Below, in pieces: positions 51,253 to 60,349 of a stretch of DNA of 64,000 nt; the first letter of the stretch is position 1; the number at the start of each line of letters is the position of its first letter. Under the pieces are notes generated by a model. That model searched no databases. It was given only the letters and a program-made list of their open reading frames with translations, and had not been told where the DNA came from. The stretch lies in contig NZ_SGXF01000001.1 in assembly GCF_004216775.1 (NCBI RefSeq), positions 112,828 through 176,827 of the forward strand, read 5' to 3'. The position numbers and the translations under genes are program-made. The stretch comes from Cuneatibacter caecimuris. GTDB lineage: Bacteria > Bacillota > Clostridia > Lachnospirales > Lachnospiraceae.

Positions 51253-52473
51253 TTACAGTTTAAAGACTCCGTCTAAATTGCAGATATTGCGTGTATCCAG
51301 CACAACCTTATTTTTCAACTCGACCATATGCTCCCTGATTTCGCTATGGGCAACCATAATAACCACCATATCAACGGCATCCAGAAATGTGTCCAGATCA
51401 TGGAACTGATTTGCCACAACATCCTTCGTAATAAGCGGATCGTAAACCTTTAAACCGGTAGCCAGATGGCGTTCCTGGCTCTCCAGCAGTTGGAGTGTGG
51501 GAGATTCCCTCATATCATCCACATTTTCCTTATAAGTCAAACCATACAGGCCAACTCGTCCGATCTCCTTCAGACCCTTTTCCTTCATAATTTCGTAAAT
51601 GCGGTTCAAAACGAAATCAGGCATACCGTCATTGGTTCTCATAGACTCGTCAATCACCTTTGCCAGAGAGGGATAGTCACCAACCAGAAACCAGGGATCC
51701 ACACTGATGCAGTGTCCGCCAACACCAGGACCGGGCTGCAGAATATTGACTCTGGGGTGCATATTGCAAATACGGATGATTTCATATACATCCATATTGT
51801 CGTGACGGCATATTTTTGCCAATTCATTTGCAAAAGCGATATTTACTGCACGGAAGGTGTTTTCAACGACTTTCGTCATTTCCGCAGTACGAATATCTGT
51901 TACAACGATTTCTCCCTGACAGAAAGATGCGTACAATGCTTTCACCTTTTCTCCAATTTCTTTGTTATCCGCCCCAATCGTCCGGTTATTATGCAGCAGC
52001 TCATAGACCATGTTTCCGGGAATGATTCTCTCAGGGGCATGGACCAGATGGATATCCTCACCAATCGTAAAACCGTTTGCTTCAATCACAGGACGGACAT
52101 ACTTGTCGATGGTTCCCGGAGAAATGGTAGACTCAATCACGACAGTTGCGCCCTTAGGGCAAACAGCCATAACGCTTTTGACCGCCGAAATAACATAGCA
52201 GGCATCTACTTTTTTGCTGAACTTGTCATAGGGTGTCGGAACAGAGACAATGTAAGTATCCGTCACCTGATACTCTGTACTGAACTTAATACCTGCATTT
52301 AAAGCGGCCTGAAACAGTTCATCAATGCCGTCCTCTTTGAAGGTCGTATATCCAGCCCTCAGTGTGTCAACAAGTTCCTTATTGTAATCTGTACCGATAA
52401 CCTCCACTCCGTGAGACGCCATCATAAGAGCCGTAGGAAGGCCAATATAGCCCAAACCAATTACATTAATCAT
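51253..52473 (-). CDS. wecC: UDP-N-acetyl-D-mannosamine dehydrogenase
   Basis: 406 residues. NAD-dependent oxidation of UDP-ManNAc to UDP-ManNAcA. MINVIGLGYIGLPTALMMASHGVEV (Rossmann), ESTISPGT, APERIIPGN, KVVENTFRAVNIAFANELA, and the catalytic Cys in PGPGVGGHCISVDPWFLV are present. The WecB/WecC pair defines the sugar; other UDP-sugar 6-dehydrogenases share the fold, but APERI and GGHCI-SVDPWF favour the WecC branch. Confidence 0.94.
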   Translation of the reverse strand: MINVIGLGYIGLPTALMMASHGVEVIGTDYNKELVDTLRAGYTTFKEDGIDELFQAALNAGIKFSTEYQVTDTYIVSVPTPYDKFSKKVDACYVISAVKSVMAVCPKGATVVIESTISPGTIDKYVRPVIEANGFTIGEDIHLVHAPERIIPGNMVYELLHNNRTIGADNKEIGEKVKALYASFCQGEIVVTDIRTAEMTKVVENTFRAVNIAFANELAKICRHDNMDVYEIIRICNMHPRVNILQPGPGVGGHCISVDPWFLVGDYPSLAKVIDESMRTNDGMPDFVLNRIYEIMKEKGLKEIGRVGLYGLTYKENVDDMRESPTLQLLESQERHLATGLKVYDPLITKDVVANQFHDLDTFLDAVDMVVIMVAHSEIREHMVELKNKVVLDTRNICNLDGVFKL

Positions 52474-52483
52474 TTTACTTACC

Positions 52484-53821
52484 TCACATTCGTTTTAAAT
52501 ACTCAATGCTAATTGCTTCATAGCTGAATTTATCCACATCACTATCACAGTGCGCCTCGCGATTAAATAACCCAAGCACATATTCTTTCAGCAGAGAAAG
52601 GTCCTCAGTCGCAGCTGCTTCACAGGCACAGCCCGCCTTCGATGCATTGATTAGCTGAGCAACCTCACTGTTCACAACATCACCAGTTACAAGCGCGATG
52701 ATCGGAACATTTCTGATCGCCATATATTCAAATAGCTTTCCGGGAACAACCCCTTGATATGCTTTTTCATTCCAGGTCAGAAGAAGCAGCGCGTCAGCCT
52801 CCTTCTGCATGGCAATAGATTCCTCTCTTGAAACAAAACCGTGATCAACTGCCGCATTCTCTAAACCATATGCCTTAAGCTGTGTGATCAACTCCGGAAA
52901 GTCGGGACCTGCATACTCAAACGTAAATCCATCTGCAGGAATCTTTTCTTCCATGATTAATTCTTTCAAAACGCCAGCCAGCATATCAACGCAGCGTTTT
53001 CCGTGATACAGAGTTCCAGTATATACAAAATTCAGCTTTGTCTTATCGAAATCTACATGGATACCGCTCTGAGCAGCATCATCCGGATCAAAACCATTGG
53101 TTATGATATCAATAGGTTTATCGCAACTAGGATCCGCTTGACGGATACCATCTGCAATTCCCTTAGAAACACAGACAACCCGATCGGCAGCATTCAGGAT
53201 ATTTTTAAGACATTTCAAATCATAGTCAGCTTCCTGCTTTCTATTCCTAAATCCAGGGTTATACAAAGGATCCCGAAAATCAGCAATCAACTGCTTGCAG
53301 TATCCGTTTTTTCTCAGCCATATACCCATTAGGAAAGCTCCATAGGTGGGATACGTAGCAATCACGGTATCAAACTGGGGCAGTTTCTTTTCCAGGAAAG
53401 TCTTCTTTAATCCCATAAACATGCAGATATCTTCCTGCTTCGCAATGTTGAAATAAAACTGCCAGCCAAGATAGCCTTTCAGCCGCGCTTTTAGGCTAGG
53501 CTTAGCATTCTGAACTGCACTTACCTGTTTAGGCATCGCGTTTGCCTGATTGGTAAGCCGGGCTTGTCCTGATCTTCTGCGATGGTCCAGATAACCCTTG
53601 ATTTTGGTCCATCTTTTTACTTCTGGAGCGTAAATTTCAGTTATCTGAGGATCCGGGCACGGCGTCAGATAATTTTTAGTCCAGGTATCCTGCTGGCTAG
53701 ATGTCAATACCGTCACATCGCAGCATTTTCGTGCAAAATACTTTGCCAATTTAATAGCCCTGACTGAGGCCATTGCATTTTTATGTTTGTAGTAATAAGA
53801 CAGAATCAGTATTTTCTTCAT
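52484..53821 (-). CDS. Glycosyltransferase family 4-like
   Basis: 445 residues with a GT-B fold. The N-terminal domain begins KKILILSYYYKHKNAMASVRAIKLAKYFARKC; the C-terminal nucleotide-sugar domain has NFVYTGTLYHGKR and LLLTWNEKAYQGVVPGKLFEYMAIRNVPIIAL, the E-rich donor-binding motif of family 4. It resembles WbuB/WcaI-type transferases. Donor and acceptor are unknown. Confidence 0.88.
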   Translation of the reverse strand: MKKILILSYYYKHKNAMASVRAIKLAKYFARKCCDVTVLTSSQQDTWTKNYLTPCPDPQITEIYAPEVKRWTKIKGYLDHRRRSGQARLTNQANAMPKQVSAVQNAKPSLKARLKGYLGWQFYFNIAKQEDICMFMGLKKTFLEKKLPQFDTVIATYPTYGAFLMGIWLRKNGYCKQLIADFRDPLYNPGFRNRKQEADYDLKCLKNILNAADRVVCVSKGIADGIRQADPSCDKPIDIITNGFDPDDAAQSGIHVDFDKTKLNFVYTGTLYHGKRCVDMLAGVLKELIMEEKIPADGFTFEYAGPDFPELITQLKAYGLENAAVDHGFVSREESIAMQKEADALLLLTWNEKAYQGVVPGKLFEYMAIRNVPIIALVTGDVVNSEVAQLINASKAGCACEAAATEDLSLLKEYVLGLFNREAHCDSDVDKFSYEAISIEYLKRM

Positions 53822-53980
53822 TGTATTTTAAACGCTACCTCTTTCTTTCCTCTAAAAAGTAATATATGATTTTATCACCTCATACAATTTCTCACCAGTA
53901 AATCTAGTTTACTATGTATTTTTGTATATGCTGTATTCGGACTACGTTCAAACAGCAATAATAAATTATTGGGGGGATTA

Positions 53981-54862
53981 TCACTTTTCTCCCTCATCCA
54001 TCTTCTTCAGCTTACGATACAGCGGCGCACACAACCAGCCAAGCATCATTTCAATTGCGTGACCATTGCGCGGATACTCTGCTTTTCGTCCTGATTGCAT
54101 TAAAAATGCTTGCGATATAATTGCGTTTTTTATCCGATTCGGTAAATCCCCGCTGCGCAGCATCCTGCGGTAATAACAAAAAGAAGTGCCCATTGGGTTA
54201 TTCAGAAGCAATCGGCGGTAGTTGGATGTCAAGCCATCCGGAAGATATTCGCAATAATAGAGCACGTCCTTAGATAATCGCATTGGTCCATAAGCATCCA
54301 AATCCGCATATAGACTGTCCTCAGGAACAAACTTTTCCCCATCAAACTCTGCAAAGGGGTGTTCTTTCATCAAGGATGTTTTAAAAAAAAGTACGGTATC
54401 GCCTGTAAAACCATACTTTTCCTGAAGGCCCATCATCGTGCATTCCTCAAGCGCATCTGGCCAATCAGCACAAATCGGTTCATGTTTTTCAAAATCCCCC
54501 CGCTTTGCCAAGATACCGATATGATTCTGTTTGTCACAATTCGACCAGATCTGTTTTGCATTATCAACGGCATCAGGACTCAATGCATCATCTGAATCTA
54601 CGCATACGCTCAGTTCGCCCAAAGCCTCCTGGATTCCCTTATTATGTGCCCGCTGCTTTCCACCGTTTTCCTGATAAAAGTAACGTATCGAAATCATATT
54701 TTCCTGCTGAAGTGTTCGAATCAGCTCTTCCGTGTTGTCCGTTGATCCATCGTTTACAATAATCCACTCAAAATCTTGATTTATTTGTGCCACTAAGGAT
54801 GCATACAGCCGCTCCAGTGTATATGCCCGGTTGTATGATGGCGTAATAATGCTCAAGAACAT
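53981..54862 (-). CDS. Family 2 glycosyltransferase
   Basis: 293 residues. GT-A fold: SIITPSYNRAYTLERLYASLVAQ, WIIVNDGSTDNTEELI, GKQRAHNKGIQEA, and the metal-binding CVDSDDALS. A mixed C-terminal region follows, without membrane segments. Start and stop overlap the upstream GT by 10 bp. Confidence 0.93.
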   Translation of the reverse strand: MFLSIITPSYNRAYTLERLYASLVAQINQDFEWIIVNDGSTDNTEELIRTLQQENMISIRYFYQENGGKQRAHNKGIQEALGELSVCVDSDDALSPDAVDNAKQIWSNCDKQNHIGILAKRGDFEKHEPICADWPDALEECTMMGLQEKYGFTGDTVLFFKTSLMKEHPFAEFDGEKFVPEDSLYADLDAYGPMRLSKDVLYYCEYLPDGLTSNYRRLLLNNPMGTSFCYYRRMLRSGDLPNRIKNAIISQAFLMQSGRKAEYPRNGHAIEMMLGWLCAPLYRKLKKMDEGEK

Positions 54863-55671
54863 TCTTGTTCCTCCTCGTCCTTCTGATACAGCTTCCTTCC
54901 TTCACACATCCATTTCCAGGCACTTACAATAGGCACATCACGGAAAATAGATCGCTTTTTCAGCAAAATAAACGCAATAGAAAACAAAGCAAATGCTTTC
55001 CGGTAAATCCTGTAAAAACATGCCCCTCGCTTTACAAAGTAATCCTCATTAAATCCCTGCTGCCATTTCATCCGCCCAGGAGGATCCGGACGTAAATAAC
55101 AAATTGTTTCCGGAACGTACCAAATTGTCAGTCCTGCACGAAGCGCATCCGCCAAAAAGGCATTCTCCTCACAGGCACCATATTTCGCGCCCAATCCCAG
55201 CAATGGACAGAAAAATATATCAGCATCCGAGATCGGCTTAGTTCGGAACGTCAGTTCCACAGAAGCAACCTTACTGATTGTGAAAATGTTCAGCTTTCTG
55301 GCAGTTTTAAACTGCCGGCGGGTATTCTGTGTCAGACTTTCTGTAAAAGAAAACGCAATAATATCAGCATCAGGATGTTCCTGATAAGCCTTCTGGATTT
55401 TATCAAGATATCCATCCAGATAGATCAGATCATCATCACCCAAAATGGCAATATCTCCTGCTGCATTTTTCAGAAGCATGTTTCTGCTATTAGAAAGCCC
55501 CCGTTCCTCTGTTGAAATCATGCGCAGCCGCTTTCCATCAGATGTTACCTGTTCGTCTGTCCGTTCAATATTAGTCTGATTCACAACAAGAACATCTTCC
55601 ACACACTTTATCTCCTGTAGAAAAGCTGCGTCCGCTTGGTGCATCGTGGATATCAAATGTTCAATTTTCAT
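54853..55671 (-). CDS. Family 2-like glycosyltransferase
   Basis: 272 residues. It lacks the usual hydrophobic first strand but has ERGLSNSRNMLLKNAAGDIAILGDDDLIYLDGYL, the NTP-sugar and DDD metal motif of GT2, and a conserved GLGAKYGACEENAFLADAL loop. It is coupled on both sides to other glycosyltransferases. The specificity is unknown. Confidence 0.85.
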   Translation of the reverse strand: MKIEHLISTMHQADAAFLQEIKCVEDVLVVNQTNIERTDEQVTSDGKRLRMISTEERGLSNSRNMLLKNAAGDIAILGDDDLIYLDGYLDKIQKAYQEHPDADIIAFSFTESLTQNTRRQFKTARKLNIFTISKVASVELTFRTKPISDADIFFCPLLGLGAKYGACEENAFLADALRAGLTIWYVPETICYLRPDPPGRMKWQQGFNEDYFVKRGACFYRIYRKAFALFSIAFILLKKRSIFRDVPIVSAWKWMCEGRKLYQKDEEEQECS

Positions 55672-55673
55672 AC

Positions 55674-56780
55674 TTACCTTCCATTTATGCGCATTGCTTC
55701 GTGATACACATCCAACAGCGTTACTGCGGATAGGTTAATGTTAAACTGTGTTTTTTCTACAATCTCTGTAGCTGCAATTCTTCCGCAGCGAGGCTTTTCC
55801 GCTAAAGCATGAATGTATTCTGCCCAGCGCTCCACATTATCAAGAGGCAAAAATTCTGCTGTTTCAAGAATATTTAAGTCTGCAGAGATTGTATCTGCAA
55901 ACAGGCAGCACAAGCCATTAGCTTGAGCCTCAACTGCCGCCAGGCTTAATGCCTCATGCAAACTGGGCATAATAAAAAGATCCATTGCAGAAAGATATTG
56001 GCTTACGTTTTTCTGCATGCCTGTCATAATTACAGAATCTTCCATTCCTTTTTCCAGGATCTCATTCCTAATTTGAGGGGTTAAGCTCCCTTCTCCCACA
56101 ATAATCAGCTTGATCTTCACATTCGGATACATTTTCACATACTGCTCAAACATGTGTACCGCAAACAGCGGGTTTTTTACAGGCTCAAGGCGACCGACAT
56201 ATCCCAAAAGAACGGTATCTTCCTCAATAGACAATTGTGATCTTATCCGTTTTCTGTTTTCCGCAGAAAATGCAAATTGTTTTAGATCAACTGCATTGGG
56301 TATAATCCGAAAATCCGGTGCGCTCCACAGCCACTCTCCAGCTTCTTGACTGCAGGCAAGACGGATGCATGGTATCTTTCTCAATTTATGAACGTTCATC
56401 CTGTGAAGAACAGAGCGAAAAGCACCTACGGCGTTTACAGTATGCGCATGAACAACTGGTATAATCCCAGCTCTGTTTGCGGCTAAAACTGTCAGAATAT
56501 TGGCTGCTGTCTGAATATTGATATGCACTGCATCGTACTGCTCTTCTTTCAAAAGCTTTGTCAGCCGAGATATAAAACGCAGCGGATTCCTTTTATAATT
56601 TGGCAGCGTCAAAATTTTTCCGCCTAGTGATTTTATTCTGTCATCTCCGGCAATTCCCGCGCCATAGATATCCGCATAATCAAACAGAACTCCATACTCA
56701 CTGAGTTTTGTAAAATAATTGAGTGAAAAACTTTCGATTCCACCCATAATACTGGACAGCCCGATTTGTAAGACTTTCAT
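55674..56780 (-). CDS. Glycosyltransferase family 1/4
   Basis: 368 residues from the ATG at 56780 (AAAGGA 9 nt upstream; the ATG at 56798 has no ribosome site). GT-B fold: VLQIGLSSIMGGIESFSLNYF, VHAHTVNAVG, LGYVGRLEPVKNPLFAVHMF, and MPSLHEALSLAAVEAQANGLCCL, a complete EPF/SLxEA-type donor motif. It probably adds a hexose or similar to the repeat unit. Confidence 0.92.
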   Translation of the reverse strand: MKVLQIGLSSIMGGIESFSLNYFTKLSEYGVLFDYADIYGAGIAGDDRIKSLGGKILTLPNYKRNPLRFISRLTKLLKEEQYDAVHINIQTAANILTVLAANRAGIIPVVHAHTVNAVGAFRSVLHRMNVHKLRKIPCIRLACSQEAGEWLWSAPDFRIIPNAVDLKQFAFSAENRKRIRSQLSIEEDTVLLGYVGRLEPVKNPLFAVHMFEQYVKMYPNVKIKLIIVGEGSLTPQIRNEILEKGMEDSVIMTGMQKNVSQYLSAMDLFIMPSLHEALSLAAVEAQANGLCCLFADTISADLNILETAEFLPLDNVERWAEYIHALAEKPRCGRIAATEIVEKTQFNINLSAVTLLDVYHEAMRINGR

Positions 56781-56801
56781 CTTCCGAATTCCTTTCATTT
56801 G

Positions 56802-57821
56802 TTAATTTATACCCAAAAGTATCTTCCTCACCCCCGGAATCTTGGAGATGCAGAAAGAGACCACCACAGATATCCCATACACAGCAGCACATTTTACCTC
56901 GCAAATGAAAAGACTGTTAGCCCCTGAGAATCCCGCATACTCAAATGCCGTCATCACCAGCATATGAATATAGAAAACGCCTATTGAAATATTAGATAAA
57001 CATGTTATCAGGTAACCATGGCGAAAGGTTCTGTTTTGAAAAAACGCAAATGCTCCAATTGAGGCTAATACAACACCCGGTGTTAGATAATTTTTGTAAA
57101 AATAACCCTGAAAATTAATTCCCGAAAAGGCATACTCACTCCACACAAGAATGCCTGTGATAGCACAGCCGCAAACAAACAGCCGGATTGCATTTCTCTT
57201 TGTAATTTCTGAACCATATTTTTTCAAATAATATCCCAAAAGAAAATATCCTAAATAGCCCTCACACATGACCAAATCAACATGACTGGATAATCTAAAC
57301 GAAGGAAAGAAATGTTCCAGCATAGGTTGTAATACAGAAAAAAGCAGCCACACGCCAAGTACGTACTGATAAACTCTTCGGCTTATATGATGTACAAGGG
57401 TTGTTAAAACCGGCAAAAGTAAATAAATGGCCAGCAAGGTGTACATAAACCAGAACTGGTAGTAGGCCGGCTCATACAGAAGAGAGGTAAATGCGAAACT
57501 ATTTAAGGGAATCTTTTTCAGAATGATTCTGAAAAAAACGTATATAAAACTCCACACCAAAAACGGTATACCCTGTTTTGTAAATCGCTTCCTCATATTC
57601 TTCAACGGAAACGAACTCTCGGACTCCAGCAACAGCGCACCAGAAATCATCAAAAAGCATGGTACAGACACAAGGCAAAATGCGTCAATCCACATAGCAA
57701 TAATATTGGATGATTCATTATTACCAGCTATAAATGCAACATTACCATGAATGACTACAACCATAAAAATCGCGATTACACGAAGATAATCATATCCAAT
57801 CACTCGCTTCTGGTCTCTCAT
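56802..57821 (-). CDS. Acyltransferase_3 membrane O-acetyltransferase
   Basis: 339 residues from the ATG at 57821 (AGGTGAAAG upstream). About ten membrane segments; the N-terminus RVIGYDYLRVIAIFMVVVIHGNV carries the catalytic His typical of OafA/WecH-like enzymes. It is intact, in contrast to the split paralogue at 46-47 kb. Likely acetylates the polysaccharide or its lipid-linked unit. Confidence 0.9.
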   Translation of the reverse strand: MRDQKRVIGYDYLRVIAIFMVVVIHGNVAFIAGNNESSNIIAMWIDAFCLVSVPCFLMISGALLLESESSFPLKNMRKRFTKQGIPFLVWSFIYVFFRIILKKIPLNSFAFTSLLYEPAYYQFWFMYTLLAIYLLLPVLTTLVHHISRRVYQYVLGVWLLFSVLQPMLEHFFPSFRLSSHVDLVMCEGYLGYFLLGYYLKKYGSEITKRNAIRLFVCGCAITGILVWSEYAFSGINFQGYFYKNYLTPGVVLASIGAFAFFQNRTFRHGYLITCLSNISIGVFYIHMLVMTAFEYAGFSGANSLFICEVKCAAVYGISVVVSFCISKIPGVRKILLGIN

Positions 57822-57828
57822 TTTGCTT

Positions 57829-58860
57829 TCACCTCTTATGAAATCTGTATAAATAGTAGGCTCGAATCGCAAATGCCTGTCTGTATTTTATCAACAGTGA
57901 GATCGCCTTCACCTTCCTATCCAGCGCGTCAAAATTTGCAAAGGCAGAAATTACCCCATCATCATTCAGGATATCTTTCAGCTCGTTTTTTTTGTCCTTT
58001 TCTGTTCTGCCTTCTGCCGCCCGGCAAGCATTTCCAACGCATTCACGAAAATAGCACCTGGAAGTAACTGTAAGCCGCCTTACCAGTTCTTCTCTACCAG
58101 AAAACTTTTGAATAATCTCAGAAAGGTAATTAATCAGCCTTTTCCGCTCTTCAAACATCCCTTTCTTATACACAAAAAAGGAATTCATAATAGACTCGGT
58201 ATTACATTGATAATAATAGAAACCCTTGTCACATATGACCGCCTTCCCAGCTTTTTCCAGATACCGGAGTGTAAATACCAAATCCTCCGCAAAGTGAATA
58301 TCCTCTGGAAAACGGACAGCATGATCTTTAATCTTATCCGCTTTAAACAAACATCTTACAACACTTCCCCACAAAGGGACATTTGCATCATTATCCGTTG
58401 TGTTTCCCACTAAAGCAGCAACCAATATCTGCCCAATCTCTTCCAATTGAAATATAGTCCTATCCGGCCAGGGAAATCCAAATTTCCGCTGATCTCTCTC
58501 ACTGTAGATATCACAGAAAACGATATCCGCGGTCTGCTGCTCCATATATGCAACCATTGTCTGATACATATTCGGATCGATCAAATCGTCGGAATCACAG
58601 AATCCGATATATTCTCCTGTTGCATACGTTATGCCAATATTTCTGGCAGCACTGGGACCGCCATTCTCCACTCTGTAATAATGAAAGCGATTATCCTGCT
58701 CTGTCCGCGCCCTGCAGATTTGAGCAGACCGGTCAACAGAACCATCATCAATTAAAATCACTTCTAATTCCGGATATGTCTGTGCTGCAACGGAGTCCAG
58801 CGTTTCCTCCAGAAACTTTTCGGAATTAAATACAGGAATAATAACACTAACTCGTTTCAT
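57829..58860 (-). CDS. Family 2 glycosyltransferase
   Basis: 343 residues from the ATG at 58860 (GGAAGGGA upstream). KRVSVIIPVFNSEKFLEETLDSV, EVILIDDGSVDRSAQIC, GGPSAARNIGITYATGEYIGFCDSDDLID are full GT2 motifs. The C-terminal half is helical, with a basic end. Confidence 0.94.
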   Translation of the reverse strand: MKRVSVIIPVFNSEKFLEETLDSVAAQTYPELEVILIDDGSVDRSAQICRARTEQDNRFHYYRVENGGPSAARNIGITYATGEYIGFCDSDDLIDPNMYQTMVAYMEQQTADIVFCDIYSERDQRKFGFPWPDRTIFQLEEIGQILVAALVGNTTDNDANVPLWGSVVRCLFKADKIKDHAVRFPEDIHFAEDLVFTLRYLEKAGKAVICDKGFYYYQCNTESIMNSFFVYKKGMFEERKRLINYLSEIIQKFSGREELVRRLTVTSRCYFRECVGNACRAAEGRTEKDKKNELKDILNDDGVISAFANFDALDRKVKAISLLIKYRQAFAIRAYYLYRFHKR

Positions 58861-58861
58861 T

Positions 58862-59623
58862 TTAAATCCCTTCCAGCGGATCATCCCAGCAATGTCCGGC
58901 ATCAATACACCAATATCCGCGCTTAGACAAACGATAAACCAACACCTTTCCTGCAGGCCCAGCTGAAATCGTCAGCATAACATCTTCCGGTGTCCAGTGA
59001 TTCTCTTCTACTGCCTTTATTACGCGCGCTTCCAACTCATTTAGTTCCTCAAACGCATTCTTAGAAGGGCACTGGATAAACGTTACATTTTTATTGTATG
59101 TACTTGCAAAATACTTTGCATATGCCCAAGAGTTATGAATAAATATCACATTGCTGGGGCATGCCTCGTTTTTCCAAATTTGCGAATAGATTTTCTTATT
59201 GTTGCTCTGGAAGAGAAACGAATCACCATATGGAATATCATGACGAAAACTCTTTTTAAAGTCATATCTGGATTCAGCCCAACTTGATACATAGACCCGC
59301 TTTTTCATGAGCTTAAACCCGTTAACACTCAAAAACTTTTTTGGCACCGCAAGCAGATATAAACAGTGTTTGTTATCCGCTTCGTATTCATTCTTTATCT
59401 TTTCGAAAACTTCCTGAAGCTCGGGAGACCACCTCTGGTAATGGATATCTTTTTGGCGGTAGATTCCAAATTCACCATCCCCGAAGCGAATCAGGCATCT
59501 TCTTTTTAAAATTTCATTAATAGTTTCCTCTGCATTCAAAAAAAATCCATCGATGCCAGAAAAAGATAAAATGAAAGATTTTAAAACAGAAAACCATATT
59601 TTTATTCTTTTTCGATAGTTCAT
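58862..59623 (-). CDS. GT-D fold (DUF1792) glycosyltransferase
   Basis: 253 residues from the ATG at 59623 (AGGAGG upstream). The GT-D signature is visible: LIRFGDGEFGIYR, with the DGE metal-binding motif, then WAYAKYFASTYNKNVTFIQCPSKNAFEE and LTISAGPAGKVLVYRLSKRGYWCIDAGHCWD. GT-D enzymes extend glycans on cell-surface glycoproteins in streptococci; here a surface glycan role is inferred. The gene is followed immediately by a GT2 gene. Confidence 0.88.
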   Translation of the reverse strand: MNYRKRIKIWFSVLKSFILSFSGIDGFFLNAEETINEILKRRCLIRFGDGEFGIYRQKDIHYQRWSPELQEVFEKIKNEYEADNKHCLYLLAVPKKFLSVNGFKLMKKRVYVSSWAESRYDFKKSFRHDIPYGDSFLFQSNNKKIYSQIWKNEACPSNVIFIHNSWAYAKYFASTYNKNVTFIQCPSKNAFEELNELEARVIKAVEENHWTPEDVMLTISAGPAGKVLVYRLSKRGYWCIDAGHCWDDPLEGI

Positions 59624-59674
59624 AGACTCCTCCTGATGAGTCATTAAAGCATAGTCTCTTGCAATTTTATGTTT

Positions 59675-60349
59675 TTAATATGTTACTTCGCCATCATGAG
59701 AAACTAATGACACCGAATAAACTCCCTCTATTTTATATAAATCAGTCACAATAGAGTTCGCCTCATGTACAGAGCATTCAATTACTATATTATAAGAATT
59801 TTGATTTACAGTTCTTGATTTAATCTTATATTTTTTAAGGTTGGATTTTATAAAATCCAGTATTGTATTTTCAACATCAAATGTATCAGCATTAATCACC
59901 AAAATCTGAGGGTGCGCAAAATCCTTGATTCGTGAAAGCAGGACAATAACTACTGTCAGCAAGATTGAAAGCAACACCGCAAACTGTGCTAAACCTGCCC
60001 CACATATAATACCGATTGCAATTGCCCAAAAAAGATATACCAAATCCATAGGATCTTTAATTGCTGTTCTGAAGCGTACAATAGACAATGCGCCAACCAT
60101 ACCTAATGAAATAACAATACTGGATTGAATTGTAAAAATAATAGTTGCTGTAATCAACGAAGTTGCTACGAGAGAGATGTTAAAATTCAGAGAATAAAAT
60201 ACCTTCTTTGAAGTTAACCTATAAATCATAAATACATACAATGAAATAATACATGTAATTGCTAATGTAAACACCACATATGTGGTAGTAATGTCGGATG
60301 CTTGATATCCATCCAGAAACGTTGTTTTAAAAATGTCTCCAAAATTCAT
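59675..60349 (-). CDS. DUF4956 membrane protein
   Basis: 224 residues with four or five membrane segments (TYVVFTLAITCIISLYVFMIY, SLVATSLITATIIF, GMVGALSIVRFRTAIKDPMDLVYLFWAIAIGIICGAG), then a soluble ferredoxin-like C-terminal domain. The GALSIVRFRTAIKDP motif is characteristic of DUF4956. The start overlaps the CotH gene's stop by 4 bp. DUF4956, CotH-type kinase and VTC proteins often occur together. Confidence 0.9.
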   Translation of the reverse strand: MNFGDIFKTTFLDGYQASDITTTYVVFTLAITCIISLYVFMIYRLTSKKVFYSLNFNISLVATSLITATIIFTIQSSIVISLGMVGALSIVRFRTAIKDPMDLVYLFWAIAIGIICGAGLAQFAVLLSILLTVVIVLLSRIKDFAHPQILVINADTFDVENTILDFIKSNLKKYKIKSRTVNQNSYNIVIECSVHEANSIVTDLYKIEGVYSVSLVSHDGEVTY